From positions 1 to 58,814 of the forward strand of contig CACIOP010000008.1 in the NCBI GenBank assembly GCA_902588315.1: a stretch of 58,814 nucleotides of DNA. The letters are read 5' to 3'. This DNA comes from an uncultured Pelagibacteraceae bacterium (GTDB lineage Bacteria; Pseudomonadota; Alphaproteobacteria; Pelagibacterales; Pelagibacteraceae). Position numbers and translations under genes: made by a program. The notes under the pieces were generated by a model that made no database searches, was not told where the DNA came from, and was given only the letters and a program-made list of their open reading frames with translations. This document shows, piece after piece, positions 8,359 through 15,176 of this stretch; positions within the stretch are counted from its first letter, which is position 1; the number at the start of each line of letters is the position of its first letter.

Positions 8359-8796
8359 ATGGAAAATACTCAATCAGCATCAAAATCTCCAAAATTAAAA
8401 TTAGATTTTAAAGATAGTAAATACGCTACTGGTAGAAGAAAAACATCAATTGCAAAAGTTTGGTTAAAAAAAGGTTCTGGCAAAATTTATGTAAATGGTA
8501 AATTATTTAGTGACTATTTTGCTGACGAAACTCATAAAATGCAAATTACAAGACCTTTTGAGATTATTAATCAAGCTACAGATTATGATGTAAGATGTAG
8601 CGTAAAAGGAGGTGGACCTACAGGCCAAGCAGGGGCTATGGTTCATGGTATTTCAAAAGCTTTAGTATTATTTGATGAAAATCTAAAAGCCACCTTAAAA
8701 ACAGAGAAACTTACTACCAGAGATTCAAGGGCAGTTGAGAGAAAGAAACCTGGTAGAAGAAAAGCTAGAAGAAGCTTCCAATTCTCTAAAAGATAA
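8359..8796 (+). CDS. rpsI: 30S ribosomal protein S9
   Basis: Small-subunit ribosomal protein S9, 145 aa. The core ATGRRKTSIAKVWLKKGSG and the C-terminal tail RDSRAVERKKPGRRKARRS, which ends QFSKR, are diagnostic; the terminal Lys-Arg reaches the P-site tRNA. An N-terminal extension of about 25 residues precedes the core, as in other alphaproteobacteria. It follows rplM directly and is followed by argC after 33 bases containing a T run. Confidence 0.96.
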   Translation: MENTQSASKSPKLKLDFKDSKYATGRRKTSIAKVWLKKGSGKIYVNGKLFSDYFADETHKMQITRPFEIINQATDYDVRCSVKGGGPTGQAGAMVHGISKALVLFDENLKATLKTEKLTTRDSRAVERKKPGRRKARRSFQFSKR

Positions 8797-8829
8797 TTTT
8801 TTTTTAATTTTTAACTGTTATAATAAAAA

Positions 8830-9852
8830 ATGCCTAAGCTTAATGCATTAGTTGCTGGATCAACTGGATATATTGGTGTTCAATTAATTAAATTATTAGT
8901 TAAACACAAACATATTAATATTAAACACCTTTGTGGAAACTCTTCTGTGGGTAAACACGTTAAATTTTACGATAAATCTTTATCTAAATATAAATTACCA
9001 AAAATTTTAAAATTTAATAAAAAATTATTAAAAGACGTTCATGTTATTTTTACTGCACTTCCAAATGGGGAAGCGCAGGATATATCTAAACATTTAAGCA
9101 AAAATCATACTCTAATAGATCTTGCTGCAGATTTTAGATTAGAAAAAGCTTCTGATTATTTAAAGTGGTATAAACAAAAACATCGAGCAACTAATTTAAT
9201 AAAAAAAAGTATTTATTTACTTCCTGAAATTAATAGAAAAGAGATTAAAAAATATAATATTATTTCATGTCCAGGATGTTATCCAACATCAATATTGCTT
9301 CCTCTATTTCCTTTATTTAAGAAAAATTTAATTAAATTAAATAATATTATAATTGATTCAAAATCTGGATATTCAGGCGCTGGCAGAGGTGTTCACAAAA
9401 AATATAAAAACAAAAATCTATACGAGTCTTTAAGTGCATATGGAGTAGGCTTCCATCGTCATAATTCAGAAATAGATCAAATGTTAAGAAAATTTACTAA
9501 GAAGGAATTTAAATTTAGTTTTACTCCTCACTTATCACCAATGTTTAGAGGCATTTTAAGCACAATATATCTAGACTTAGAAAAAAATATTTCTCAATCA
9601 AAAGTATTAAACGCATTAACTAATTTTTATAAAAATGAGAAATTTATAAAAATATTAAAATTAAACTCATTATTAAGTACTAATGACGTAATAAATACTA
9701 ACAATTGTTACATTTCAGTATGTAAATCTAAATATAGCAATAAAATAATAATTCTTTCAGCTATTGATAATTTAATAAAGGGTGGGGCAGGTCAAGCCGT
9801 ACAAAATTTAAATAATAAATTTAATTTCCCTGAAAAGACTGGATTAAAATGA
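8830..9852 (+). CDS. argC: N-acetyl-gamma-glutamyl-phosphate reductase
   Basis: Third enzyme of arginine synthesis, which reduces N-acetylglutamyl phosphate with NADPH. Length 340 aa, the longer ArgC type. The N-terminal Rossmann motif is VAGSTGYIG. The catalytic cysteine is Cys150 in GCYPT; the usual Asn before PGC is replaced by Cys147 (SCPGC). A conserved segment KSGYSGAGRG follows. argC after rplM-rpsI is a common alphaproteobacterial order. Its last 4 bases overlap the next gene (ATGA). Confidence 0.93.
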   Translation: MPKLNALVAGSTGYIGVQLIKLLVKHKHINIKHLCGNSSVGKHVKFYDKSLSKYKLPKILKFNKKLLKDVHVIFTALPNGEAQDISKHLSKNHTLIDLAADFRLEKASDYLKWYKQKHRATNLIKKSIYLLPEINRKEIKKYNIISCPGCYPTSILLPLFPLFKKNLIKLNNIIIDSKSGYSGAGRGVHKKYKNKNLYESLSAYGVGFHRHNSEIDQMLRKFTKKEFKFSFTPHLSPMFRGILSTIYLDLEKNISQSKVLNALTNFYKNEKFIKILKLNSLLSTNDVINTNNCYISVCKSKYSNKIIILSAIDNLIKGGAGQAVQNLNNKFNFPEKTGLK

Positions 9853-10076
9853 GAAGTTTTTTAATAATTTTTTTTTCGTTAATTATATCCAATTGTTCAC
9901 TAAATAAAGATTCTCAGTATTGGACAGAAAATTCTATTGAAAGTAAAACTAATCAAAAAAAATTAAATGAAATATTAAAAAAGTCAGATGATATAACATC
10001 AATGACATTAGAGGAATATGAGATTTATATAGATGACTATACAAAAAAGAGTAAATATCCGGATATAAGTAAATGA
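9849..10076 (+). CDS. Small lipoprotein of unknown function
   Basis: A 75-residue protein with a hydrophobic signal (RSFLIIFFSLIISNC) and a probable lipidated Cys16. The mature part is short, hydrophilic and probably helical, with no recognised domain. It overlaps argC by 4 bases at the start and hom by 4 bases at the end, both with ATGA junctions. It is therefore almost certainly translated as part of this operon. The SNC lipobox ending matches that of the BamE-like protein in this window. Function unknown. Confidence 0.65.
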   Translation: MRSFLIIFFSLIISNCSLNKDSQYWTENSIESKTNQKKLNEILKKSDDITSMTLEEYEIYIDDYTKKSKYPDISK

Positions 10077-11365
10077 GTAAATTAATAAATATTGCTGTAA
10101 TAGGGCTAGGTCAAGTAGGAAATTATTTACTTAATGAATTAAATACTAAAAAGAAAGATATAGAACTTAAAACAGGAAAGAAAATAAGAGTAGTTGCTGT
10201 ATCTGCTAGAAATATTAATAAAAAAAGAAAATTTAAAGTTAATAAAAAAATATTTTACAAAAATCCTTTAGAAATTTTTAAAAAAAATAACATTGATATA
10301 TTGTTTGAGGCTATAGGTTTATCAGATGGAATTTCTAAAAAGGTTGTAGAAACTGCTTTAAAAAATAAAATCCATGTTATTACACCTAACAAAGCTTTAA
10401 TATCAAAACACGGTAATGAGTTAGCAAAACTTGCAGAAAAAAATAAGGTTAATTTGGAATTTGAAGCATCAGTTGCTGGAGGTATCCCGATATTAAGATC
10501 TATTAAAGAAGGATTAGCAACAAATAAAATATCAAAGGTTTATGGAATTCTTAATGGGACTTCAAATTACATTTTATCCGAAATGGAAAATTCAAATGAT
10601 AATTTTGCAAATGTTTTAAAAAAAGCTCAGATACTTGGTTATGCCGAACCTGGTAATCCTAAATTAGACTTAAATGGTTTTGACGCGTTTGCAAAAGTTA
10701 GAATTTTGTCTGCTTTGGCCTTTAACAGTAAAATTTCAAAACATAAATGTTTAATGGAAGGAATAGAAAAAATTGAATTAAAAGATATTAAAATTGCAAA
10801 TCAACTAGATTTAAGAATAAAGCTGTTGGGTATTTCAGAGTTAAAAAATAATCATCTTTTTGAAACCGTTCATCCATGTTTGGTTAGTAAAAAATCTTAT
10901 ATTGGTAATGTTAATGGTGTTATGAATGCAGTAATTCTGCAAGGTAAACCTGTTGGAGAAAGTGTATTGCAAGGGGAGGGAGCTGGTCCAGGTCCTACTT
11001 CTTCATCATTACTTTCTGATTTATTATCAATTTTGCGTGGAAATATAAAAAAACCTTTCGGTGTTAGCGTTTCTAAGCTTAAATCTTTAAAACCATATAA
11101 TGTAAATAATTATGTAAATTCATTATATTTAAGATTTGAAGTAAAAGATAAGCCTGGTGTATTATCCGAAATAACTAATCGTTTAGCTAAATACAAAATT
11201 TCAGTTAAAAGGTTAATCCAGACACCTGATAAGAAAAATAATAAGGCAACAATAGTTATTATAACTCATAAAACAACTGAAACTAATATTCATAATTGCC
11301 TGTCTATTTTCAAAAAAAATAAAAATATTTTAAAAACACCAACATTAATTAGATTGCTTGGTTAA
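10073..11365 (+). CDS. hom: Homoserine dehydrogenase
   Basis: NAD(P)-dependent homoserine dehydrogenase, the branch point toward threonine and methionine. Length 430 aa. The N-terminal nucleotide-binding motif is VIGLGQVGNYL. The catalytic domain contains GILNGTSNYIL and a GYAEPGNPKLDLNGFD segment. The C-terminal 75 or so residues form an ACT domain (LRFEVKDKPGVLSEIT), suggesting threonine feedback control as in related enzymes. It overlaps the small lipoprotein gene by 4 bases and the carrier gene by 1 base (TAATG). Confidence 0.95.
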   Translation: MSKLINIAVIGLGQVGNYLLNELNTKKKDIELKTGKKIRVVAVSARNINKKRKFKVNKKIFYKNPLEIFKKNNIDILFEAIGLSDGISKKVVETALKNKIHVITPNKALISKHGNELAKLAEKNKVNLEFEASVAGGIPILRSIKEGLATNKISKVYGILNGTSNYILSEMENSNDNFANVLKKAQILGYAEPGNPKLDLNGFDAFAKVRILSALAFNSKISKHKCLMEGIEKIELKDIKIANQLDLRIKLLGISELKNNHLFETVHPCLVSKKSYIGNVNGVMNAVILQGKPVGESVLQGEGAGPGPTSSSLLSDLLSILRGNIKKPFGVSVSKLKSLKPYNVNNYVNSLYLRFEVKDKPGVLSEITNRLAKYKISVKRLIQTPDKKNNKATIVIITHKTTETNIHNCLSIFKKNKNILKTPTLIRLLG

Positions 11366-12264
11366 TGGAAATTTATTTAAAACTTTTTGAAGTTTTATTT
11401 CCTGTATTCCTAATAGTAGGTCTTGGATATCATTTGGGTAAAAAAAATCCCGATTTTGATACATCATTTATAACTACATACGCTGGTAATTTTGGAACTC
11501 CAGCTCTCGTTATTTTTGCTATTACTGCAGGTGGAGTAACTTTTGAGTTATTTAGTGAATATTTTGGTTATGCAATTATCTTATTAACATTATTTGGGAT
11601 TGTAGGTTTAATTTTTCTTATTCTTATGAAGAAAGATTATAGTCGTGAATTACCAACATTTATCTTACCAAATACCGGAAATATGGGTATTCCGATTTGT
11701 TTATTTGCCTATGGTGAATTAGGAATGGGTATAGCAGCTGCAATTTCATCTCTTATTGTTTTACTCCACTTTACTTTAAATATTTTTTTAGCAAAAAGAG
11801 CCTTTGATTTTAAAACAATATTAAAAAGTCCATCATTTTACGCAATTTTAATAACAGTACTCTTTTTGTATTTTGAAATTCCATTTCCTCAATTTGTATT
11901 AAATACTGTAATGCTCTTAGCTTATGGAATGATTGTAATGATCCTTATGTCGCTAGGTGTTGCTCTTACACAAATGAAAGTATTTTCTTTTAAAGATGCA
12001 TTAATAACTTCTTTTGGAAGAGTAATATTAGGTCCTATTATAGGATTTGGTGTTATAAAATTTTTTAATTTATCTGGTATACCAGCTGGTGTTCTGTTAA
12101 TTCAGTCTTGTATGCCTAGTGCAATTTTGTGCTATTTGATTGCGCACATGTATTCTCCTAAAGAAATTGTAGATAATATATCTAGCACAATTGTAGTATC
12201 TACAATCATGTCCTTATTCACTATTCCGATTACATTATTCTTTGCTTTAAAATACTTCTATTAA
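11365..12264 (+). CDS. AEC-family (auxin efflux carrier-type) permease
   Basis: Predicted inner-membrane permease of 299 aa with about ten hydrophobic segments in two similar halves. The NTGNMGIPICLFAYG loop is typical of the AEC/MdcF-like group, and the second half ends with SCMPSAILCYLIA. Bacterial members move small organic acids such as malonate or malate, but the substrate cannot be read from sequence. Translation is coupled to hom by a 1-base overlap, which hints at a metabolite related to that pathway without proving it. Confidence 0.8.
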   Translation: MEIYLKLFEVLFPVFLIVGLGYHLGKKNPDFDTSFITTYAGNFGTPALVIFAITAGGVTFELFSEYFGYAIILLTLFGIVGLIFLILMKKDYSRELPTFILPNTGNMGIPICLFAYGELGMGIAAAISSLIVLLHFTLNIFLAKRAFDFKTILKSPSFYAILITVLFLYFEIPFPQFVLNTVMLLAYGMIVMILMSLGVALTQMKVFSFKDALITSFGRVILGPIIGFGVIKFFNLSGIPAGVLLIQSCMPSAILCYLIAHMYSPKEIVDNISSTIVVSTIMSLFTIPITLFFALKYFY

Positions 12265-12280
12265 GAGATATCCTTCTTTT

Positions 12281-13132
12281 ATGAAGGCTATAATTTTAAA
12301 TGCATCTGCTTGGATGATTGTTCCTGTAATGGATGCTTTTGCTAAATATTTAAGCTCATCTATGGATGTTTTGCAGATAACGTGGGCAAGATATTTTTTT
12401 ACTGTAGTCTTTACATTATCCCTAATGCTTATCTTTTATAGGCATTCATTAGTTTGGACGAAAAAACCAGCCCTTCAATTAATTAGAGGATTAATTTTTG
12501 TTTTTTCTACTTATTTATTCTTTTATGCAATATCGGAAATTTCACTTCCTAAAGCCTTAACCTTAGCTTTTGTTGCTCCAATTTGTGTTACTGCCTTATC
12601 TCCATTTTTTTTAAATGAGAAAGTAGGGGTGAAGAGGTGGACTGCTGTATCATTAGGATTTATTGGAACTTTAATTGTAATCAGACCTGGCTTTATAGAG
12701 CTTAATTTAGCTACCATGGCTGCTTTAGGTAATGGAATTTGCTATGGGTTTTATCTTATTATCACAAGGAAGCTCAGTACCTCTGACAATCCTCTTTTAA
12801 CCCTTTTACTATCGGGTTTAATAGGAACCATTATAATTAGCCTATTTATGCCCTCAGTTTGGGTTAATCCAACGTCAAATCAGTGGATTTTAATGGCTTT
12901 AATCGGCCTTATAGCGTCTGTAGCGCATCTTTTTCTCATATTATCACTCAAATACGCTGATGCTTCTAAATTAGCTCCTTTGGGCTATACTGAGATAATT
13001 ACCAATATACTAATTAGTTATTATTTCTTTCATGAATTACCAGATAACTGGACTTATTTAGGTTTATTTATCATTGTTCTCAGTGGTCTATATATTTCTA
13101 GAAGAGAATATTTGCTTAATAGTTCTAATTAA
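12281..13132 (+). CDS. DMT-superfamily EamA transporter
   Basis: Drug/metabolite transporter of 283 aa with ten predicted helices formed by two EamA repeats (about residues 5-130 and 145-275). Visible family features are WARYFFTVVFT in helix 2, LTLAFVAPICVTALSPFFLNE at the end of the first repeat (read in parts) and KYADASKLAPLGYTEI in the second. Such proteins export amino acids or other metabolites; the substrate is unknown. It is the last plus-strand gene before the long spacer. A Shine-Dalgarno-like AAGAGATAT lies upstream. Confidence 0.85.
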   Translation: MKAIILNASAWMIVPVMDAFAKYLSSSMDVLQITWARYFFTVVFTLSLMLIFYRHSLVWTKKPALQLIRGLIFVFSTYLFFYAISEISLPKALTLAFVAPICVTALSPFFLNEKVGVKRWTAVSLGFIGTLIVIRPGFIELNLATMAALGNGICYGFYLIITRKLSTSDNPLLTLLLSGLIGTIIISLFMPSVWVNPTSNQWILMALIGLIASVAHLFLILSLKYADASKLAPLGYTEIITNILISYYFFHELPDNWTYLGLFIIVLSGLYISRREYLLNSSN

Positions 13133-13141
13133 TAGTAAATA

Positions 13142-13192
13142 AATAGTTACTAATATATAATATAATACTTTAATATATAGTATTAAACTATT
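13142..13192. repeat. Nested AT-rich inverted repeats
   Basis: AATAGTT (13142-13148) matches the reverse complement AACTATT (13186-13192). Inside them TAATACT (13163-13169) pairs with AGTATTA (13179-13185). The arrangement could form a hairpin after the EamA gene and might act as its transcript end, since a T-rich stretch follows near 13203. Base composition here is almost pure A+T, so chance symmetry cannot be excluded. Confidence 0.4.
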
Positions 13193-13390
13193 GTAATTAT
13201 TATATTTTTTAATATGCAATATATAGATAAATTAATACAAATTATCAAATAAATTACTATTATCTTAAATTGATAAAGACACAAATAGCAATATTAATAA
13301 AGAAAATAAACCATAATACTTAAAAGTGTTTAATACCAATGGTTTTATTAGCTAATTAAACACAAAATTCAAAATTCTTATTTTAATAAG

Positions 13391-13525
13391 TGGGTAGGGG
13401 AACAAAAATTTATAAAAATTCTATAAAAATTGATACTAAATTTAGCCTTGGTATCATTGCAAAGTAGAGCAATGCAGTTATAGAATATATGTTTTAAACG
13501 GCCATAGAGGTGGTTTATTTTGTTA
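13391..13525 (+). ncRNA. Candidate structured small RNA
   Basis: Seen: ATTCTATAA (13418-13426) pairs over 9 bp with TTATAGAAT (13478-13486). This helix encloses two hairpins, TGATAC/GTATCA (13431-13436 with 13451-13456) and CATTGC/GCAATG (13455-13460 with 13469-13474), which compete for two bases. A third hairpin, AAAC..GCC with GGT..GTTT (13496-13516), is followed by ATTTTGTT and resembles a terminator. The segment has clearly more G and C than its surroundings. Inferred: an independent RNA or a folded DNA site. No known RNA family was recognised, and the exact ends are guesses. Confidence 0.3.
13404..13431. repeat. Three phased A-tracts
   Basis: AAAAATT occurs at 13404-13410, 13414-13420 and 13425-13431, with starts 10 and 11 bases apart. 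A-tracts in phase with the helical repeat produce intrinsically bent DNA. They overlap the left arm of the candidate RNA's outer stem. They could serve promoter architecture, an IHF/HU-type complex or a recombination site; no protein site was identified. Confidence 0.45.
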
Positions 13526-13615
13526 TATCACGATATATAGTGCAACTGAAGGGTGAATATTACTATTTATGTTTAAATAAGCTTAAATATTAAAAAAATG
13601 TTGATTTTAATAGTC

Positions 13616-13641
13616 TTTTTGACCATAAAATAGGCCAAAAA
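13616..13641 (-). terminator. Possible 3' hairpin of the alkyltransferase transcript
   Basis: TTTTTGACC (13616-13624) faces GGCCAAAAA (13633-13641) across an 8-base loop. On the minus strand all nine pairs form, one of them G-U, whereas on the plus strand there is an A-C mismatch, so it fits the minus-strand transcript better. It begins 6 bases after the alkyltransferase stop. The stem itself is U- and A-rich and no clean U run follows, so it is a weak terminator candidate. Confidence 0.3.
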
Positions 13642-13646
13642 ATCCA

Positions 13647-13916
13647 CTAAATATCAACTTTTTCAGATCTCAATAAACGCAGTTTTGTCTTAATTCCACC
13701 TCTCCCTGAGTATCCACCAAGGCCTCCATCGGACCGAATTACTCTATGACAGGGTATTTTGGGGGCATAAGGGTTTTTTCCACATGCATTAGCTACAGCA
13801 CGCACTGATTTAGGGCTTTTTATAGCTATTGCCACCTGTTTATAGGTTTTAACAGTGCCTTTTGGTATAGTTTTAAGGTAATTCCAGACTTTTAATTGAA
13901 ATTTAGTACCTTTCAT
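13647..13916 (-). CDS. Methylated-DNA-protein cysteine methyltransferase, minimal
   Basis: DNA repair alkyltransferase domain of the Ogt/MGMT family, about 89 aa. The active-site PCHRV is intact and the DNA-recognition helix is RAVANACGKNP; the C-terminus GLGGYSGRGGIKTKLRLL is standard. Only this DNA-binding and active-site domain is present; the N-terminal ribonuclease-H-like domain of full Ogt is missing. I place the start at the inner Met (KGTKFQLKVW follows), because its ATG overlaps the upstream gene's TGA stop (TGATG), implying coupling; a start 27 bases earlier is possible. The retained Cys argues for a true methyltransferase and against the Cys-less ATL type. Confidence 0.85.
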   Translation of the reverse strand: MKGTKFQLKVWNYLKTIPKGTVKTYKQVAIAIKSPKSVRAVANACGKNPYAPKIPCHRVIRSDGGLGGYSGRGGIKTKLRLLRSEKVDI

Positions 13917-14167
13917 CAATAAAAATTTAAAATAATGAAACAAACTATAAAGAAAACAGTTAAAATTGAAAGATAAATAGTTTCAAGAGTTTTTCCAGAT
14001 TTTCTATAATTAATAAAGCTTAATATTGCGAAACCAAAAGATGTTATTAAGAAATATATCGGTTCAATTACTCCGTCTATGCCCATTTTTAAATTATATT
14101 TCATCATTATTGAGCTCGCAATATCATTAATTGTCCCTAAAAAATGACTAATTATTTTATTTGACAT
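13916..14167 (-). CDS. Small two-helix membrane protein, unknown
   Basis: An 83-residue protein not recognised as any family. It has an amphipathic N-terminal third (MSNKIISHFLGTINDIASSI) and two hydrophobic stretches at about residues 33-53 (IEPIYFLITSFGFAILSF) and 63-82 (YLSILTVFFIVCFIILNFY). A short charged loop (NYRKSGKTLE) separates them. It is coupled by a 1-base overlap to the alkyltransferase gene and is divergent from the recombinase gene across a strong inverted repeat. Function unknown. The coupled position supports it as a real gene. Confidence 0.55.
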   Translation of the reverse strand: MSNKIISHFLGTINDIASSIMMKYNLKMGIDGVIEPIYFLITSFGFAILSFINYRKSGKTLETIYLSILTVFFIVCFIILNFY

Positions 14168-14183
14168 TAGAAAACTCTTGATA

Positions 14184-14220
14184 TATTACTAATGATAATT
14201 AATTGTTATCAATAGTAATA
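14184..14220. repeat. 15-bp inverted repeat abutting recombinase start
   Basis: Left arm TATTACTAATGATAA (14184-14198) and right arm TTATCAATAGTAATA (14206-14220) are reverse complements at 14 of 15 positions, separated by the 7-base TTAATTG. The right arm ends 2 bases before the recombinase ATG. The geometry resembles both a repressor operator in a divergent promoter and the core site of a tyrosine recombinase (two inverted arms around a 6-8 base crossover region). In RNA it would form a stable hairpin just ahead of the start codon. Confidence 0.6.
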
Positions 14221-14222
14221 AT

Positions 14223-15176
14223 ATGAATGAACTTACTACATACTTAAAATCCCTCCATGAAGAAACTCTAAATAATCTAAAAAGTTCTAAAGCAAATAAT
14301 ACTTTAAGAGCTTATAAATCTGACTTTAAAGATTTTGCAGCATTTTGTGCAAAACATGGTTTGAATCCTTTGCCAACAGAACCAAAAATTGTCTCTTTAT
14401 ACCTAACACATCTCTCTAAAAATTCAAAAATAAGCACACTAAGAAGAAGACTTGTGTCTATTGGCATGGTTCACAAACTAAAAGGCCATTATTTAGATAC
14501 AAAACACCCTATCATTGTTGAGAATTTAATGGGAATAAGAAGAGTTATAGGAAGTATTCAGAAAGGTAAAAAACCCTTATTAATCAATCATTTAAAATTA
14601 TTAATTAAAGTAATAAATGAACAAAAAATTGAGGAAATTAAAAAATTAAGAGACAAATCAATAATTTTAATTGGCTTTGGAGGAGGTTTTAGAAGAACTG
14701 AACTTATTTCAATTGATTATGAGGATTTAGAATTTGTTAATGAAGGTCTTAAAATTACAATCAAAAGATCAAAAACAGATCAACTTGGCGAAGGAATGGT
14801 GAAAGGACTGCCCTACTTTTCCAATGAAATATATTGTCCAATACTTAATCTTAAAAAGTGGCTAGACATTTCTAAAATAAAATCTGGACCTATCTTTAGA
14901 AGATTTTCAAAAGGATCGACTTTGACAGATAAAAGATTAACTGACCAATCTGTAGTTTTGTTAATGAAAGAATATTTAAATTTAGCAGGAATAGAAAATA
15001 AAAATTTTGCAGGTCATAGCTTAAGATCTGGCTTTGCAACAGTAGCAGCTGAATCTGGTGCAGATGAAAGAAGTATAATGACTATGACAGGTCACAAAAC
15101 AACTCAAATGGTAAGAAGGTATATAAAAGAGGCAAATCTATTCAAAAATAATGCTTTAAATAAAGTAAAATTATAA
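14223..15176 (+). CDS. Site-specific tyrosine recombinase (phage-integrase family)
   Basis: DNA strand-exchange enzyme, 317 aa, with a complete active site: Arg157 (GGGFRRTEL), Lys184 (KRSKTDQ), His265 and Arg268 (GHSLRSGFAT), His291 (TGHKT) and the nucleophile Tyr300 (MVRRYIKEAN). The N-terminal 110 residues look like a SAM-like core-binding domain (TLRAYKSDFKDFAAFC, then LYLTHLS). It is not XerC or XerD by motif: HSLRSGFAT is typical of integrases of mobile elements and chromosomal islands. The gene is alone on its strand, its promoter region contains the inverted repeat, and its end overlaps the convergent glycosyltransferase gene by 6 bases. No accompanying excisionase, replication or capsid gene is visible. 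Confidence 0.9.
   Translation: MNELTTYLKSLHEETLNNLKSSKANNTLRAYKSDFKDFAAFCAKHGLNPLPTEPKIVSLYLTHLSKNSKISTLRRRLVSIGMVHKLKGHYLDTKHPIIVENLMGIRRVIGSIQKGKKPLLINHLKLLIKVINEQKIEEIKKLRDKSIILIGFGGGFRRTELISIDYEDLEFVNEGLKITIKRSKTDQLGEGMVKGLPYFSNEIYCPILNLKKWLDISKIKSGPIFRRFSKGSTLTDKRLTDQSVVLLMKEYLNLAGIENKNFAGHSLRSGFATVAAESGADERSIMTMTGHKTTQMVRRYIKEANLFKNNALNKVKL

Larger units (their letters stand above)
13133..13646. other. 514-base spacer between convergent genes
   Basis: The only gene-free stretch over 300 bases in the window. It lies between the 3' ends of a plus-strand and a minus-strand gene, so it is not needed as a promoter for either. Six-frame reading shows no open frame above about a dozen codons with a start. 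It contains AT-rich inverted repeats near the left end, phased A-tracts, a segment that folds as a three-way junction followed by a terminator-like hairpin, and a final inverted repeat beside the alkyltransferase gene. These parts are listed separately. Confidence 0.8.

Noticed and set aside
13395..13402. TAGGGGAA shared with the tRNA-Glu 3' half (17557-17564), considered as an att duplication
   Set aside because: Only 8 bases match and flanks diverge at once; true att repeats at tRNAs are usually longer and include the tRNA end.
13391..13525. Hammerhead ribozyme, tmRNA, SRP RNA or 6S RNA as identity of the folded segment
   Set aside because: The CUGANGA/GAAA hammerhead core, tRNA-like tmRNA end, GGAAG SRP loop and long 6S-type rod are all missing.
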